Source: Paracoccus saliphilus
Lineage (GTDB): Bacteria; Pseudomonadota; Alphaproteobacteria; Rhodobacterales; Rhodobacteraceae
Direction: 5' to 3'
Assembly: GCA_003255745.1 (NCBI GenBank)
Contig: QKYL01000001.1
Coordinates: forward strand, 1 to 64,000
Length of the DNA stretch: 64,000 nt
The notes under the pieces are model-generated. The model saw nothing but the letters and a program-made list of their open reading frames with translations, was not told the DNA's origin and did not search any database. Position 1 is the first letter of the stretch. Each line of letters opens with the position of its first letter. The position numbers and the translations under genes are program-made. This document shows, one piece after another, positions 51,346 to 63,194 of this stretch.

Positions 51346-52377
51346 ATGGCTGATTTTTGGACGTCTTCCTGGGGAATCGCGATCATCCTGCTGGCGCAGG
51401 GCCTGGCGATCATCGCTTTCGTCATGCTGTCGCTGGTGTACATGGTTTATGGTGATCGGAAGGTCTGGGCAGCCGTGCAGATGCGCCGTGGTCCCAACGT
51501 CGTCGGCCCTTGGGGTCTGCTGCAGACCTTCGCCGACGCGCTGAAATTCGTCGTCAAGGAAGTCGTGGTGCCGGCCGGGGCGGACAAGTTCGTCTTCTTC
51601 CTGGCGCCCTTTCTGTCGATGATGCTGGCGCTGCTGGCCTTTGTGGCAATTCCCTTCGCGCCGGGCTGGGTGATGGCGGATGTCAACGTGGGCATCCTGT
51701 TCATCTTTGCCGTCTCCTCGCTTGAAGTTTATGGCGTGATCATGGGGGGCTGGGCGTCGAACTCGAAGTTCCCGTTCCTGGGCTCGCTGCGTTCGGCCGC
51801 GCAGATGATCAGCTATGAGGTCAGCCTGGGGCTGATCATTATCGGTGTCATCATCTCGACCGGGTCGATGAACCTGACCCTGATCGTCGAGGCGCAGCGT
51901 GGGCTGGGCATCCTGTCCTGGTATTGGCTGCCGCATCTGCCGATGGTGGTGCTGTTCTTCATCTCGGCCCTTGCCGAGACCAACCGTGCGCCCTTTGACC
52001 TGCCGGAAGCCGAATCCGAGCTGGTTGCAGGCTTCATGACGGAATACTCCTCGACGCCTTACCTGCTGTTCATGGCCGGTGAATACATCGCCATGTGGCT
52101 GATGTGCGCGCTGATCACGCTGCTGTTCTTCGGCGGCTGGCTGTCGCCGATCCCCGGCCTTCCGGACGGGGCCATCTGGATGTTCCTCAAGATGGTCCTT
52201 TGGTTCTTCATGTTCGCGATGGTGAAGGCAATCGTCCCGCGCTATCGCTACGACCAGCTGATGCGGGTCGGCTGGAAGGTCTTCCTGCCGTTGTCCCTGG
52301 GCTGGGTGGTTATCGTCGCCTTCCTCGCCAAGTTCGAGGTATTCGGAGGCTTCTGGGCCCGTTGGGCGGGGGTGTGA
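51346..52377 (+). CDS. nuoH: NADH-quinone oxidoreductase subunit H
   Basis: This 343-residue membrane subunit joins the quinone cavity to the proton-pumping arm. It has about eight helices and conserved loops: [40 protein letters not shown] (with the quinone-cavity glutamates) and [20 protein letters not shown]. Length and motif order are standard. Confidence 0.98.
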   Translation: MADFWTSSWGIAIILLAQGLAIIAFVMLSLVYMVYGDRKVWAAVQMRRGPNVVGPWGLLQTFADALKFVVKEVVVPAGADKFVFFLAPFLSMMLALLAFVAIPFAPGWVMADVNVGILFIFAVSSLEVYGVIMGGWASNSKFPFLGSLRSAAQMISYEVSLGLIIIGVIISTGSMNLTLIVEAQRGLGILSWYWLPHLPMVVLFFISALAETNRAPFDLPEAESELVAGFMTEYSSTPYLLFMAGEYIAMWLMCALITLLFFGGWLSPIPGLPDGAIWMFLKMVLWFFMFAMVKAIVPRYRYDQLMRVGWKVFLPLSLGWVVIVAFLAKFEVFGGFWARWAGV

Positions 52378-52382
52378 GCCAA

Positions 52383-52568
52383 ATGGAATATTCCAACAAG
52401 ATCGCCCAGGTTCTGGCCCGCGCGACCGAGGCCGACAAGGCCGAGTTCGCCCATTTCCTGGCCAACAACCTGGACAGTGCCGAGCTGTCCCACGACAGCG
52501 CCAGGATCCGCGAATACGTGGCGGCCTTTGACCGCTTCGCCGCGCCCAAGCATGGAGAGCAGTTCTGA
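52383..52568 (+). CDS. Small protein of unknown function between nuoH and nuoI
   Basis: This 61-residue reading frame starts at an ATG 5 bases after the nuoH stop, and its stop overlaps the nuoI start (TGATG). That exact fit between two genes supports a real gene. It encodes a soluble, mainly helical protein: [19 protein letters not shown], then [15 protein letters not shown] and a C-terminal [13 protein letters not shown]. No motif is recognised. GGGGGTGTGAG upstream could serve as ribosome-binding site. Confidence 0.72.
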   Translation: MEYSNKIAQVLARATEADKAEFAHFLANNLDSAELSHDSARIREYVAAFDRFAAPKHGEQF

Positions 52569-53059
52569 TGGCTTTCGACATCGCGCGTGCCACCAAGTAT
52601 TTCCTGATGGTGGACTTCATTAAAGGCTTTGGGCTGGGAATGCGCTATTTCTTCGCGCCCAAGGCCACGATCAACTATCCGCATGAAAAGGGCCCCCTGT
52701 CGCCGCGTTTCCGGGGCGAACATGCGCTGCGCCGCTATCCCAATGGCGAGGAACGCTGCATCGCCTGCAAGCTGTGCGAGGCGATCTGCCCCGCGCAGGC
52801 GATCACCATCGACGCCGAACCCCGCGACGACGGCTCGCGCCGCACGACGCGCTATGACATCGACATGACCAAGTGCATCTATTGCGGCTTCTGCCAAGAG
52901 GCATGCCCGGTCGATGCCATCGTCGAGGGGCCGAACTTCGAGTTTTCGACCGAGACCCGGGAAGAACTCTATTATGACAAGGAGCGCCTGCTGGACAACG
53001 GCGCCCGTTGGGAAGCCCAGATCGCACGCAACCTTGCCATCGACGCGCCCTACCGATGA
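52568..53059 (+). CDS. nuoI: NADH-quinone oxidoreductase subunit I
   Basis: This 163-residue ferredoxin-type subunit holds [4Fe-4S] clusters N6a and N6b. The ligands are C64/C67/C70/C74 in [12 protein letters not shown] and C103/C106/C109/C113 in [12 protein letters not shown]. The N-terminal helix lies along the membrane. The stop overlaps the following gene as ATGA. Confidence 0.98.
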   Translation: MAFDIARATKYFLMVDFIKGFGLGMRYFFAPKATINYPHEKGPLSPRFRGEHALRRYPNGEERCIACKLCEAICPAQAITIDAEPRDDGSRRTTRYDIDMTKCIYCGFCQEACPVDAIVEGPNFEFSTETREELYYDKERLLDNGARWEAQIARNLAIDAPYR

Positions 53060-53465
53060 CCGACGCATTCCAGAAGATGTTCCAGCAGATGCTGTCTCAG
53101 GGACAGGAGATGGCGCGGGCCTTCAACCCCGCGCTGGAGCATTTCGACCTGAAGGCCGTCGAGAAGATGTTCCCGACCATGCCGGCTGACATGCTGGAGA
53201 TGTGGTTCGGCAAGACCTTCAACCGCGACGGGCTTGACGCCAAGACGCGGCTTCTGGTGACCGTGGCTGCGATGACCGTGCAGGGCGCACTGGCCGAGCC
53301 GCAGCTGCGGATGACTATCCGCCACGCGATGGAGGCCGGCGCCACCCCGCGCGAGATCGCCGAGGTGATCTATCAGATGGGGATGTTCGGCGGCCTTCCG
53401 GCAATGCAGAAGGCGCTGGAGATCGCCCAGGGCGTCTTTACCGAATCCGAGGGGAGCAGCTCCGA

Positions 53466-53469
<4 letters not shown>
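53056..53469 (+). CDS. Carboxymuconolactone decarboxylase (AhpD-like) family protein in the nuo operon
   Basis: This 137-residue protein is an AhpD/CMD-fold helical protein: [38 protein letters not shown] and [17 protein letters not shown] are the family core. It has no cysteine, so it lacks the CxxC of peroxide-reducing AhpD and cannot work that way. The first 50 residues ([19 protein letters not shown]) are helical and look like an added interaction segment. It is coupled to nuoI by ATGA and overlaps nuoJ by 4 bases. It may help complex I assembly; that is inference. Confidence 0.87.
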
Positions 53470-54432
<963 letters not shown>

Positions 54433-54439
54433 GGAACCC

Positions 54440-56581
54440 ATGGCGCAATTCATTCTTTTCGCCCCGCTGCTGGGGGCGCTGATCGCCGGCTTTGGCTGGC
54501 GCGCCTTGGGCGAGCGCGGCGCGCAGATCCTGACAACGGCGATCCTGTTCGCGGCCGCCGCCTTCAGCTGGATCATCTTCCTGACCTTCGACGGCCAGCT
54601 GCGCCAGATCCCGGTGATGGACTGGGTGGTTTCGGGCGACTTCACCAGCGAATGGGCGATCCGGCTGGACCGGCTGACCGCGATCATGCTGATCGTGATC
54701 ACCTCGGTCTCGGCGTTGGTCCACCTCTACAGCTTCGGCTACATGGCGCATGACGAGAATTTCAGCGATGAGGAACCCTATCGGGCGCGCTTCTTCGCGT
54801 ATCTGTCGTTCTTCACCTTTGCCATGCTGATGCTGGTGACGGCCGACAACCTCTTGCAGATGTTCTTTGGCTGGGAGGGCGTGGGGGTCGCGTCATATCT
54901 GCTGATCGGCTTCTATTACAAGAAGCAGTCGGCGGGCGCCGCGGCCATGAAGGCCTTCATCGTGAACCGCGTCGGCGACTTCGGCTTCCTGCTGGGCATC
55001 TTCGGCATCTGGTGGCTGACCGGCTCGATCCAGTTCGATGAGATCTTTGCCCAGGTGCCGATGCTGGCGCAGACCGAGATGATCTTCCTGTGGCGCGATT
55101 GGAACGCGGCCAACGTGCTGGCAATCCTGCTGTTCATCGGTGCGATGGGCAAATCGGCACAGCTGTTCCTGCACACCTGGCTGCCCGACGCGATGGAAGG
55201 TCCCACCCCGGTGTCGGCGCTGATCCATGCCGCCACAATGGTCACTGCCGGCGTTTTCCTGGTCTGCCGGATGTCGCCGCTCTATGAATTCGCACCCGAA
55301 GCCAAGATGTTCATCGTGATCATCGGCGCCTCGACCGCCTTCTTTGCGGCGACAGTTGGCCTGGTGCAGAACGACATCAAGCGCGTGATCGCCTATTCGA
55401 CCTGTTCGCAGCTGGGCTACATGTTCGTGGCGGCGGGCGTGGGCGTCTATTCGGTCGCCATGTTCCACCTGTTCACGCATGCCTTCTTCAAGGCAATGCT
55501 GTTCCTGGGGGCCGGCTCTGTCATCCATGCGATGCATCACGAACAGGACATGCGGAACTATGGCGGGCTGCGGAAAAAGATCCCGCTGACCTTCTGGGCC
55601 ATGATGATCGGCACGCTGGCCATCACCGGTGTCGGCATCCCGCTGACCCATATCGGCTTCTCGGGCTACCTGTCCAAGGATGCCGTCATCGAGAGCGCCT
55701 ATGCCTCGGGCAGCGGCTATGCCTTCTGGCTGCTGGTTCTGGCGGCGCTGATGACCAGCTTCTACAGCTGGCGCCTGATGTTCATGACCTTCTTCGGCAA
55801 GCCGCGGGGCGACCATCACGCGCATGACCATGCCCATGAAAGCCCGCGCGTGATGACCATTCCGCTGGTCGTGCTGGCTTTTGGTTCGATCTTTGCGGGG
55901 ATGATCTGGTACAACAGCTTCTTCGAGGAAGAGGGCGTGCAGGGCTTCTTCGGCCTGCCGCAGATCGAAGCCGCGCATTCCGAGGCTGCGGCCGACGATC
56001 ACGGTGCCGGCGTTGCCGGGACCGAGACTGCGCTGGAAGGCAGCGTGGCCGAAGCCGATCATGCCGAGCCGCAGGGCGAGGCGCTGCATGGCGCTGCCGG
56101 TGCGGCCGAGAACCCGGCCGAGATCGCCGTGGGTCCCGGAGCGATCTTCATGCATCCCGACAACCACGTCATGCATGACGCCCACTACGTCCCGACCTGG
56201 GTCAAGCTGTCGCCCTTCATCGCCATGCTGATCGGCCTCTCGCTGGCCTGGCTGATGTATATCCGCCACCCCGAGGCCCCGGCTAAGCTGGCCCGCCAGC
56301 AACAGGGCCTTTACCAGTTCCTGCTGAACAAGTGGTATTTCGACCAAGCCTATGACGCGCTGTTCGTGCGTCCGGCCCGCTGGATTGGCCGCAAGCTGTG
56401 GACGGGCGGGGATGGAGCGGTTATCGACGGCGCCATCAACGGGCTGGCCTTGGGAATCATTCCGCGATTGACGCGCTTTGCGGGTCGGGTCCAGTCGGGT
56501 TTTCTGTTCCACTACGCCTTCGCGATGGTTCTGGGCATCGTGGGCTTGCTGATCTGGGTGATGATGCGGGGCGCGCAATAA
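54440..56581 (+). CDS. nuoL: NADH-quinone oxidoreductase subunit L
   Basis: This 713-residue antiporter-like subunit pumps protons and has a long lateral helix. [19 protein letters not shown] carries the key glutamate, [21 protein letters not shown] the channel lysine and [19 protein letters not shown] the conserved core. Between the core and the lateral helix lies an unusual hydrophilic insert, about residues 455-585. It starts with a His-rich stretch ([10 protein letters not shown]) and continues with Ala/Glu/His-rich sequence before [14 protein letters not shown]. The frame is intact. Confidence 0.97.
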   Translation: MAQFILFAPLLGALIAGFGWRALGERGAQILTTAILFAAAAFSWIIFLTFDGQLRQIPVMDWVVSGDFTSEWAIRLDRLTAIMLIVITSVSALVHLYSFGYMAHDENFSDEEPYRARFFAYLSFFTFAMLMLVTADNLLQMFFGWEGVGVASYLLIGFYYKKQSAGAAAMKAFIVNRVGDFGFLLGIFGIWWLTGSIQFDEIFAQVPMLAQTEMIFLWRDWNAANVLAILLFIGAMGKSAQLFLHTWLPDAMEGPTPVSALIHAATMVTAGVFLVCRMSPLYEFAPEAKMFIVIIGASTAFFAATVGLVQNDIKRVIAYSTCSQLGYMFVAAGVGVYSVAMFHLFTHAFFKAMLFLGAGSVIHAMHHEQDMRNYGGLRKKIPLTFWAMMIGTLAITGVGIPLTHIGFSGYLSKDAVIESAYASGSGYAFWLLVLAALMTSFYSWRLMFMTFFGKPRGDHHAHDHAHESPRVMTIPLVVLAFGSIFAGMIWYNSFFEEEGVQGFFGLPQIEAAHSEAAADDHGAGVAGTETALEGSVAEADHAEPQGEALHGAAGAAENPAEIAVGPGAIFMHPDNHVMHDAHYVPTWVKLSPFIAMLIGLSLAWLMYIRHPEAPAKLARQQQGLYQFLLNKWYFDQAYDALFVRPARWIGRKLWTGGDGAVIDGAINGLALGIIPRLTRFAGRVQSGFLFHYAFAMVLGIVGLLIWVMMRGAQ

Positions 56582-56582
56582 C

Positions 56583-58136
56583 ATGACGAACCTTCTTTCG
56601 ATCATCACCTTCCTGCCGATCGTGGCGGCGGGGATCCTGGCGCTGTTCCTGCGCGGCGACGACGCCGCTTCGCAGAAGAACGCGAAATGGCTGGCGCTGA
56701 TCGCCACGGGCGCCACCTTTCTGATCTCGCTGTTCCTGCTGGCGGGCTTCGACGCCTCGAACACCGGCTTCCAGTTCGTGGAGGATCATGCCTGGATCAT
56801 GGGCCTGCGCTACAAGATGGGCGTGGACGGGATCTCGATTCTTTTCGTGATGCTGACCACCTTCCTGATGCCGCTGACCATCCTCTCTACCTGGGAGGTC
56901 AAGACGCGGGTCAAGGAATACATGATCGCCTTTCTGGTGCTGGAGGGGCTGATGATCGGCGTCTTCACGGCGCTGGATCTGATCCTGTTCTACCTGTTCT
57001 TCGAAGCCGGCCTGATCCCGATGTTCCTGATCATCGGCATCTGGGGCGGAGCGAACCGTATCTATGCCAGCTTCAAGTTCTTCCTCTATACCTTCATCGG
57101 CTCGGTTCTGATGCTGGTCGCGATGATCGCGATGGCGCGAACCGCCGGCACCACCGATATCGCGGAGCTGCTGGCCTTTGACTTCCCGTCGCAGACCATG
57201 CAGGTGCTGGGCTTCACGGTTGTCGGCGGCATGCAGACACTGCTGTTCCTGGCCTTTTTTGCCAGCTTCGCGGTCAAGATGCCGATGTGGCCTGTCCATA
57301 CCTGGTTGCCCGACGCGCACGTGCAGGCGCCCACCGCAGGTTCGGTGGTTCTGGCCGCCGTGCTGCTGAAGATGGGGGGCTACGGCTTCCTGCGCTTCAG
57401 CCTGCCGATGTTCCCGGTGGCGGCGGACCTGCTGCAGGGGCTGGTGCTGTGGATGTCGGCGATCGCCATCGTTTACACCTCGCTGGTGGCGCTGGCGCAG
57501 TCGGACATGAAGAAGCTGATCGCCTATTCGTCCGTCGCACACATGGGCTATGTCACCATGGGCATCTTCGCCGCCAACCAGCAGGGGCTGGACGGCGCGA
57601 TCTTCCAGATGCTGTCGCACGGCTTCATCTCCGGCGCGTTGTTCCTGTGCGTCGGCGTCATCTATGACCGGATGCACACCCGAGAGATCGACGCCTATGG
57701 CGGGCTGGTGAACCGGATGCCGGTCTATGCGCTGGTCTTCATGTTCTTCACCATGGCGAACGTGGGCCTGCCCGGCACCTCGGGTTTCGTGGGCGAGTTC
57801 CTGACCCTGATGGGGGCGTTCCGCGCCAACACCTGGGTGGCCTTCGTTGCGGCGACCGGCGTGATCCTGTCGGCGGCCTATGCGCTCTGGCTTTATCGCC
57901 GCGTCACCATGGGCGCGCTGATCAAGGAAAGCCTGCGGGCGATCACCGACATGACCCCGCGCGAAAAGTGGATCTTTGTTCCGCTGATCGCCATGACCCT
58001 GATCCTGGGCGTCTATCCGCGCCTGGTGACCGACATCACCGGCCCCTCGGTCGAGGCGCTGCTGGTGAATTTCCACGACGCTGTGCCCGCCGAGGCAGCC
58101 AGCGACGACCTGGCCCAGGCCAGCGTCAGCCATTGA
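56583..58136 (+). CDS. nuoM: NADH-quinone oxidoreductase subunit M
   Basis: This 517-residue antiporter-like subunit has about 14 helices. [20 protein letters not shown] carries the conserved glutamate, [19 protein letters not shown] the channel lysine and [20 protein letters not shown] the core signature. It starts 1 base after the nuoL stop and ends 10 bases before nuoN. Confidence 0.98.
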   Translation: MTNLLSIITFLPIVAAGILALFLRGDDAASQKNAKWLALIATGATFLISLFLLAGFDASNTGFQFVEDHAWIMGLRYKMGVDGISILFVMLTTFLMPLTILSTWEVKTRVKEYMIAFLVLEGLMIGVFTALDLILFYLFFEAGLIPMFLIIGIWGGANRIYASFKFFLYTFIGSVLMLVAMIAMARTAGTTDIAELLAFDFPSQTMQVLGFTVVGGMQTLLFLAFFASFAVKMPMWPVHTWLPDAHVQAPTAGSVVLAAVLLKMGGYGFLRFSLPMFPVAADLLQGLVLWMSAIAIVYTSLVALAQSDMKKLIAYSSVAHMGYVTMGIFAANQQGLDGAIFQMLSHGFISGALFLCVGVIYDRMHTREIDAYGGLVNRMPVYALVFMFFTMANVGLPGTSGFVGEFLTLMGAFRANTWVAFVAATGVILSAAYALWLYRRVTMGALIKESLRAITDMTPREKWIFVPLIAMTLILGVYPRLVTDITGPSVEALLVNFHDAVPAEAASDDLAQASVSH

Positions 58137-58146
58137 GGATAGCAAG

Positions 58147-59625
58147 ATGACCTCGCTCGATCTTTCGACCGTTCTGCCCGAGCTGTGGCTTGCGATCTTT
58201 GCGCTGGCGGCGCTGCTGGCGGGGGCCTATTTCGGCAAGGACCAGATCGCCCGCCCGATCCTCTGGGCCAGCGTGCTGGCGCTTCTGGTGGCGGGGATCT
58301 ATGTGGGTCTTGGCGACCGACCGCAGCAGCATGCCTTTTTCGGCATGTTCATCGACGACGCATTTGCGCGCTTCGCCAAGGTGACGGTGCTGCTGTCGGC
58401 TGCCGCCGTTTTGGCGATGAGTGCGGAATACCTGTCCCGCCACGGACTGATGCGGTTCGAATATCCGATCCTGATCGTGCTTTCGACGCTTGGCATGATG
58501 ATGATGGTGTCGGCGGGGGATCTGCTGTCGCTCTACATGGGGCTGGAGCTGCAGTCGCTGGCGCTTTACGTGCTGGCTGCCTCGCGGCGCGAAAGCGTCA
58601 AGTCGTCGGAAGCTGGTCTGAAGTACTTTGTGCTGGGCGCGCTCAGTTCGGGCCTGTTGCTCTACGGTGCGTCGCTGGTCTACGGCTTCTCGGGGACAAC
58701 CAGCTTTGCCGGCATCATCCAGGTCGTGACTGCCGGAGCGATGCCCTTGGGCCTGCTGTTCGGCCTGGTCTTCCTGCTGGTGGGCCTGGCGTTCAAGGTG
58801 TCGGCTGTTCCCTTCCACATGTGGACCCCGGACGTCTATGAGGGTGCACCGTCTCCGGTCACCGCCTTCATGGCGACCGCGCCCAAGGTGGCCGCCATGG
58901 CTCTGATCGCGCGGCTGATGTTCGACGCCTTCGGAAACGTGCCGGGCGAATGGACGCAGATCATCGCGCTGTTGGCGGTGCTGTCGATGTTCCTGGGCTC
59001 GATCGCCGGCATTGGGCAGCGCAACGTCAAGCGTCTGATGGCCTATTCCTCGATCGCGCACATGGGCTTTGCGCTGGTGGGTCTGGCTGCGGGCACGGCT
59101 TATGGCGTGCAGTCGATGCTGATGTATATGGCCATCTATGCGGTCATGAACGTGGGTACCTTTGCCTTTATCCTGTCGCTGGAGCGTGATGGCCGCCCTG
59201 TCACCGACCTGGAAAGCCTGAACCGCTTTGCGCAGGCCGAGCCGCTGAAGAGCTTTGCGGTCCTGTTCCTGATGTTCAGCCTTGCGGGTGTGCCGCCTTT
59301 CCTGGGCTTCTTCGCGAAATATGGCGTGCTGACGGCAGCCGTCGATGCGGGCATGTCCTGGCTGGCCATTCTGGGCGTGATCGCCTCGGTCATCGGGGCA
59401 TTTTACTATCTTCGCATCGTTTACTACATGTTCTTCGGCGCGGAATCCGAGCCGGTCGAAAGCCGCATGGGCGCGATGCAGTTCGCGGCGCTGATGGTGC
59501 CGGCGGCGGCGCTGCTGCTGGGCGCGGTGACGATGCTGGGTGTCGATCAGGCCGCCGCCACGGCTGCCCTGTCGCTGGTCGAGCCGGTGGTGATCATCGA
59601 CCCCGCCGTTGTCATCGTTGAATAA
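58147..59625 (+). CDS. nuoN: NADH-quinone oxidoreductase subunit N
   Basis: This 492-residue antiporter-like subunit shows [19 protein letters not shown] with the conserved glutamate, [20 protein letters not shown] with the lysine, and [20 protein letters not shown]. It completes the 14 complex I genes. Its end overlaps the birA start by several bases. Confidence 0.98.
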   Translation: MTSLDLSTVLPELWLAIFALAALLAGAYFGKDQIARPILWASVLALLVAGIYVGLGDRPQQHAFFGMFIDDAFARFAKVTVLLSAAAVLAMSAEYLSRHGLMRFEYPILIVLSTLGMMMMVSAGDLLSLYMGLELQSLALYVLAASRRESVKSSEAGLKYFVLGALSSGLLLYGASLVYGFSGTTSFAGIIQVVTAGAMPLGLLFGLVFLLVGLAFKVSAVPFHMWTPDVYEGAPSPVTAFMATAPKVAAMALIARLMFDAFGNVPGEWTQIIALLAVLSMFLGSIAGIGQRNVKRLMAYSSIAHMGFALVGLAAGTAYGVQSMLMYMAIYAVMNVGTFAFILSLERDGRPVTDLESLNRFAQAEPLKSFAVLFLMFSLAGVPPFLGFFAKYGVLTAAVDAGMSWLAILGVIASVIGAFYYLRIVYYMFFGAESEPVESRMGAMQFAALMVPAAALLLGAVTMLGVDQAAATAALSLVEPVVIIDPAVVIVE

Positions 59626-60391
59626 CCCACGCCAACCTGTTTGGCCCGAGGGCGTGGCGCGCCACGTCCTCGACCGCGTGGACAGCACCAATGCCGAGGC
59701 GTTCCGGCTGGCGCCCTCGATCAGCGGGCCGGCCTGGATCATGGCCCGCCGGCAGGAGGCGGGACGAGGACGCCGCGGCCGCGCCTGGAACGATCCGCCG
59801 GGCAATTTCGCGGCGACTTTGGTGATGCGGCCCGCGGGCGGTCCTGCGGATGCCGCGCGCCTGTCCTTCGTGGCCGCGCTTGCCGTTCATGACGCGCTGC
59901 ACCGCCTGTGCGGGCCGCAGCTGAACCTGGCGCTGAAATGGCCCAATGACGTGCTGCTGAACGGCGGCAAGCTGTCGGGCATCCTTCTGGAAAGCGCAGG
60001 GGCGGGGGGGCAGGTTGCTGTTCTGGCCATCGGCATCGGCGTGAACCTGGCCGCCGCGCCTGATCCGGCGCAGGTCGAGCCCCAAGCCCTGCGCCCCGTT
60101 AGCCTGGCCGGAGAAACGGGACTGCAGGTGACGCCCGATGACCTGCTGGACATCTTGGCCGCAGAATTCGCTGCCTGGCACCGGCAGATGACAGCCTATG
60201 GCTTTGGACCGATCCGCAATGCCTGGCTGGCGCGGGCAGCAAAGCTGGGCGAGACCATCACCGCCCGCACCGGCACCGCCGAGATCACCGGTCGTTTTGA
60301 GGGGATCGACGACAGCGGCGCGCTGATCCTGACAGGTCCCAAGGGGCGGCAGGCCATTCCCGCCGCCGACATCCATTTCAACGGGGGCTGA
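59609..60391 (+). CDS. birA: Biotin--[acetyl-CoA carboxylase] ligase, no DNA-binding domain
   Basis: This 260-residue enzyme attaches biotin to carboxylases such as the pyruvate carboxylase in this window. ATP and biotin sites are in [49 protein letters not shown] and [10 protein letters not shown]. There is no N-terminal helix-turn-helix, so it cannot act as the biotin repressor. The start is uncertain: TTG at 59609 or 59618, both inside the end of nuoN and without a clear ribosome-binding site. Coupling to nuoN is likely. A birA-like gene after nuoN is known in Paracoccus. Confidence 0.94.
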   Translation: MSSLNNPRQPVWPEGVARHVLDRVDSTNAEAFRLAPSISGPAWIMARRQEAGRGRRGRAWNDPPGNFAATLVMRPAGGPADAARLSFVAALAVHDALHRLCGPQLNLALKWPNDVLLNGGKLSGILLESAGAGGQVAVLAIGIGVNLAAAPDPAQVEPQALRPVSLAGETGLQVTPDDLLDILAAEFAAWHRQMTAYGFGPIRNAWLARAAKLGETITARTGTAEITGRFEGIDDSGALILTGPKGRQAIPAADIHFNGG

Positions 60392-60396
60392 GGCCC

Positions 60397-61176
60397 ATGC
60401 TTCTGTGCATCGACACCGGCAACACCAACACGGTATTCTCCATCTGGGACGGGACCGGATTTCTGGCGCACTGGCGTATCCGCACCGATCACCGCCGAAC
60501 GGCCGATGAATACTATGTCTGGCTGTCCACGCTGATCGCCGTGCAAAAATTCAAGCTGCAGATTGACGCCTGCATCATCAGCGCCACCGCACCGCGCGTG
60601 GTCTTCAACCTGCGGGTGCTGTGCAATCGCTATTTCGACACAAGGCCGCTGGTCGTGGGCAAGCCGGATTGCCTGCTGCCGGTCGCGCCGCGCGTCGATC
60701 CGGGCACAACCGTCGGTCCGGACCGGCTGGTGAACACGGTTGGGGCCTTTGACCGGCACGGGCCGGACCTGATCGTGGTGGATTTCGGCACGGCCACGAC
60801 CTTTGACGTGGTGGACGTTGACGGCGCCTATATCGGCGGGGTGATTGCGCCGGGCGTCAACCTGTCGCTGGAGGCGCTGCACATGGGCGCAGCTTCGCTG
60901 CCGCATGTCGATATCACCATGCCCCCGAAGGTTGTCGGCACGAATACGGTTGCATGTATCCAGTCGGGCGTGTTCTGGGGATATGTGGGGTTGGTCGACG
61001 GTATTGTGGGACAGATCCGCGCCGAGCGCGACCGCCCGATGAAAGTAATAGCCACTGGCGGGCTTGCGCCATTGTTCGACCAGGGATTCGACCTGTTTGA
61101 TGCGATAGAAGACGATCTGACGATGCACGGGTTGCGTCTTATTCACGACTTTAACAAGGAGATGGGAAATGGCTGA
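60397..61176 (+). CDS. coaX: Type III pantothenate kinase
   Basis: This 259-residue enzyme phosphorylates pantothenate, the first step from pantothenate to CoA. The ASKHA-fold motifs are IDTGNTNTVFSIWDG at the N-terminus, GPDRLVNTVGAFDRHG, VVDFGTATTFDVVDVD with the catalytic aspartate, IGGVIAPGVNLSLEAL and VIATGGLAPLF. It starts 5 bases after birA and overlaps rnj by 8 bases. Confidence 0.97.
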   Translation: MLLCIDTGNTNTVFSIWDGTGFLAHWRIRTDHRRTADEYYVWLSTLIAVQKFKLQIDACIISATAPRVVFNLRVLCNRYFDTRPLVVGKPDCLLPVAPRVDPGTTVGPDRLVNTVGAFDRHGPDLIVVDFGTATTFDVVDVDGAYIGGVIAPGVNLSLEALHMGAASLPHVDITMPPKVVGTNTVACIQSGVFWGYVGLVDGIVGQIRAERDRPMKVIATGGLAPLFDQGFDLFDAIEDDLTMHGLRLIHDFNKEMGNG

Positions 61177-62845
61177 ACGCCTGATCTATCTGCCGCTCGG
61201 CGGAGCGGGCGAAATTGGCATGAACGCCTATGTCTACGGCTATGGCCTTCCCGGCAAGGAACGGCTGATCCTGGTCGACCTGGGGGTGACCTTCGGCGAC
61301 ATGGACGGAAGCCCCGGCATCGACCTGATCATGCCGGACCTGACCTGGCTGGAGCAGAACCGCCACCGGCTGGAGGCGATCTTTGTCACCCACGGGCATG
61401 AAGACCACATCGGCGCCATCGGGCATCTGTGGGGGCGTCTGGACGTGCCGATCTATGCCCGGCGCTTCACCGGCACGCTGGTACGGTTGAAGATGGAGGA
61501 GATGGGCCTGCCCGCCGAGGCGGTGAACATCACCGAGGCGCGCCCCGCGGTGACGCAGGTCGGGCCGTTCTCGGTCCAGTTCCTGCCGATCAGCCATTCG
61601 ATCCCCGAAAGCAGCGCGCTTATCATCGATACGCCCGCAGGTCGGATCGTGCATACGGGCGACTTCAAGATGGACGTGACCCCGGTCGTGGGCGATGCCT
61701 TCGACGCCGTGGGCCTGTCCGAGATCGCCTCCGAGGGCGAAGGCGTGAAGGTCCTGGCCTGCGACAGCACCAACATCTTCTCGACCCATCCCGGCCGGTC
61801 CGAGGCCGTATTGGCCACGCCGATCCTGGAATGGGTCATGGCGCAGCCGAACATGGTGGTGGCCACGACCTTTGCCAGCAACATCGCCCGCCTGAAAACG
61901 CTGGCCGATGCGGCGCGGGCGTCAGGGCGCAAGGTCTGCCTGCTGGGCCGCGCAATGCGGCGCATGGTCAGCGTTGGTTTCGACAGCGGCATCCTGAGCG
62001 ACTTCCCCGAAACGATCGGTCCGGAAGAGGCCGCCAAGCTGCCGCGCAACAAGGTCATGCTGCTGGTCACCGGCAGCCAGGGCGAACGCCGCGCCGCCAG
62101 CGCGCAGCTGTCGCGCGGGCGCTATCTGGGTCTGTCGCTGAAGGAAGGCGACAGCTTCCTGTTCAGTTCGAAAACCATTCCGGGCAATGAACGCTCGGTC
62201 GGGCGGATCATGAACGCCCTGAGCGAGCAGGGCGTCGAGGTCTATGACGCCGATGACGGGCTGTACCACGTGTCGGGTCATGCCAACAGGCCAGACATCG
62301 AGGCAGTCCACGACCTGCTGAAGCCCCGTACCGTCATCCCCATGCATGGCGAGCACCTGCACCTGCGCGAACATGCGCTGCTGGCGCGGGCCAAGGGAAT
62401 GCGGGCCGAGATCGTGACCAACGGCACGATGCTGGACCTGACCGGCGACGTCGCCCGTGTGGTGGACCAGGTCGAGACGGGGCGGCTGTACCTTGACGGC
62501 AACCGCCTGATCGGTGCGATGGACGGCGTTGTGCGTAACCGCATCCGGCTGGCGCTGAACGGGCATGCGATGGTCAGCGTGATCGTGGACGAGGACGACA
62601 AGGTTCTGCCCGATGCCTGGGTCGAGCTGATGGGCCTGCCCGAGCGGGGCCGCAACGGCGGCGACCTGGCGCGCCAGATCGAGAGTGAGCTGGCCGAGTT
62701 TCTGGAACGTGCCGATGCCCGCACGGTGCGCGACGACGGCAAGATGGACGAGGCGATCCGCAAGATCGCCCGCCAGGTGTCGATGGAAGAGATCGGCAAG
62801 AAGCCGGAAGTTACGGTGATCATTAGCCGGCTGATGGCCGACTGA
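61169..62845 (+). CDS. rnj: Ribonuclease J
   Basis: This 558-residue metallo-beta-lactamase-fold nuclease has both endonuclease and 5'-3' exonuclease activity in its family and acts in RNA maturation and decay. The catalytic motif is THGHEDHIGA (H75, H77, D79, H80), with further ligands in FLPISHSIPES, VHTGDFKMD and the late MHGEHLHLREHA. The beta-CASP part contains LLVTGSQGE and LYHVSGHA. GGAG lies upstream inside coaX. A GC-rich hairpin repeat follows 10 bases after the stop and probably ends the long nuo-birA-coaX-rnj array. Confidence 0.97.
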   Translation: MAERLIYLPLGGAGEIGMNAYVYGYGLPGKERLILVDLGVTFGDMDGSPGIDLIMPDLTWLEQNRHRLEAIFVTHGHEDHIGAIGHLWGRLDVPIYARRFTGTLVRLKMEEMGLPAEAVNITEARPAVTQVGPFSVQFLPISHSIPESSALIIDTPAGRIVHTGDFKMDVTPVVGDAFDAVGLSEIASEGEGVKVLACDSTNIFSTHPGRSEAVLATPILEWVMAQPNMVVATTFASNIARLKTLADAARASGRKVCLLGRAMRRMVSVGFDSGILSDFPETIGPEEAAKLPRNKVMLLVTGSQGERRAASAQLSRGRYLGLSLKEGDSFLFSSKTIPGNERSVGRIMNALSEQGVEVYDADDGLYHVSGHANRPDIEAVHDLLKPRTVIPMHGEHLHLREHALLARAKGMRAEIVTNGTMLDLTGDVARVVDQVETGRLYLDGNRLIGAMDGVVRNRIRLALNGHAMVSVIVDEDDKVLPDAWVELMGLPERGRNGGDLARQIESELAEFLERADARTVRDDGKMDEAIRKIARQVSMEEIGKKPEVTVIISRLMAD

Positions 62846-62855
62846 TCCCGAAGCG

Positions 62856-62912
62856 CCGGGGGACCTTGCGTCCCCCGGACCCCCTGCAGGGTATTTCGGC
62901 AACAAAGAAGCG
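62856..62912 (+). repeat. GC-rich intergenic hairpin repeat, copy 2
   Basis: CCGGGGGAC-CTTGC-GTCCCCCGG is a perfect 9-bp stem, followed by ACCCCCTGCAGGGTATTTCGG and AACAAAGAAG. The same layout, including the CCCCC...GGGTATTT tail, occurs at 21564-21605 in the opposite orientation. It follows the rnj stop and probably works as a terminator. Confidence 0.75.
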
Positions 62913-63194
62913 TGGCATGCCGCCATCTTTGGACGCCCCGTTGGATGCAGGTGAAATCTTGTGCAGGATCGGGCACGTGATCAGGTGCGGTCGTGTGTCC
63001 TGCCTCAAGACGCGGCCTGTCATGCGCCGCGGGCCCTTATGAAGATATGCAGGTCAGGACCAGTTCGCTTACCCACGCTCGGAGGCGCATCGGCGGCAAT
63101 GATGGCTCTCCTGACCTGGTTTCGTAACTGTGTGTCCTTACGTCCCAACGCTCCCTCGCACATCCGGCAACAGCCCGAGGACACCGGCCTATGC
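62913..63194. other. Non-coding stretch before the IS110 remnant
   Basis: No open frame with recognisable protein is seen. GGTCAGGACCAG (63054-63065) and CTCCTGACCTGG (63107-63118) form a loose inverted repeat about 50 bases apart; it may be debris of the mobile element next to it. Confidence 0.4.

Noticed and set aside
54893-58145. Two minus-strand frames of 623 and 562 codons opposite nuoL and nuoM
   Set aside because: Shadow frames of conserved membrane subunits; composition is Asp/His/Arg/Gln-rich, as for reversed hydrophobic genes.
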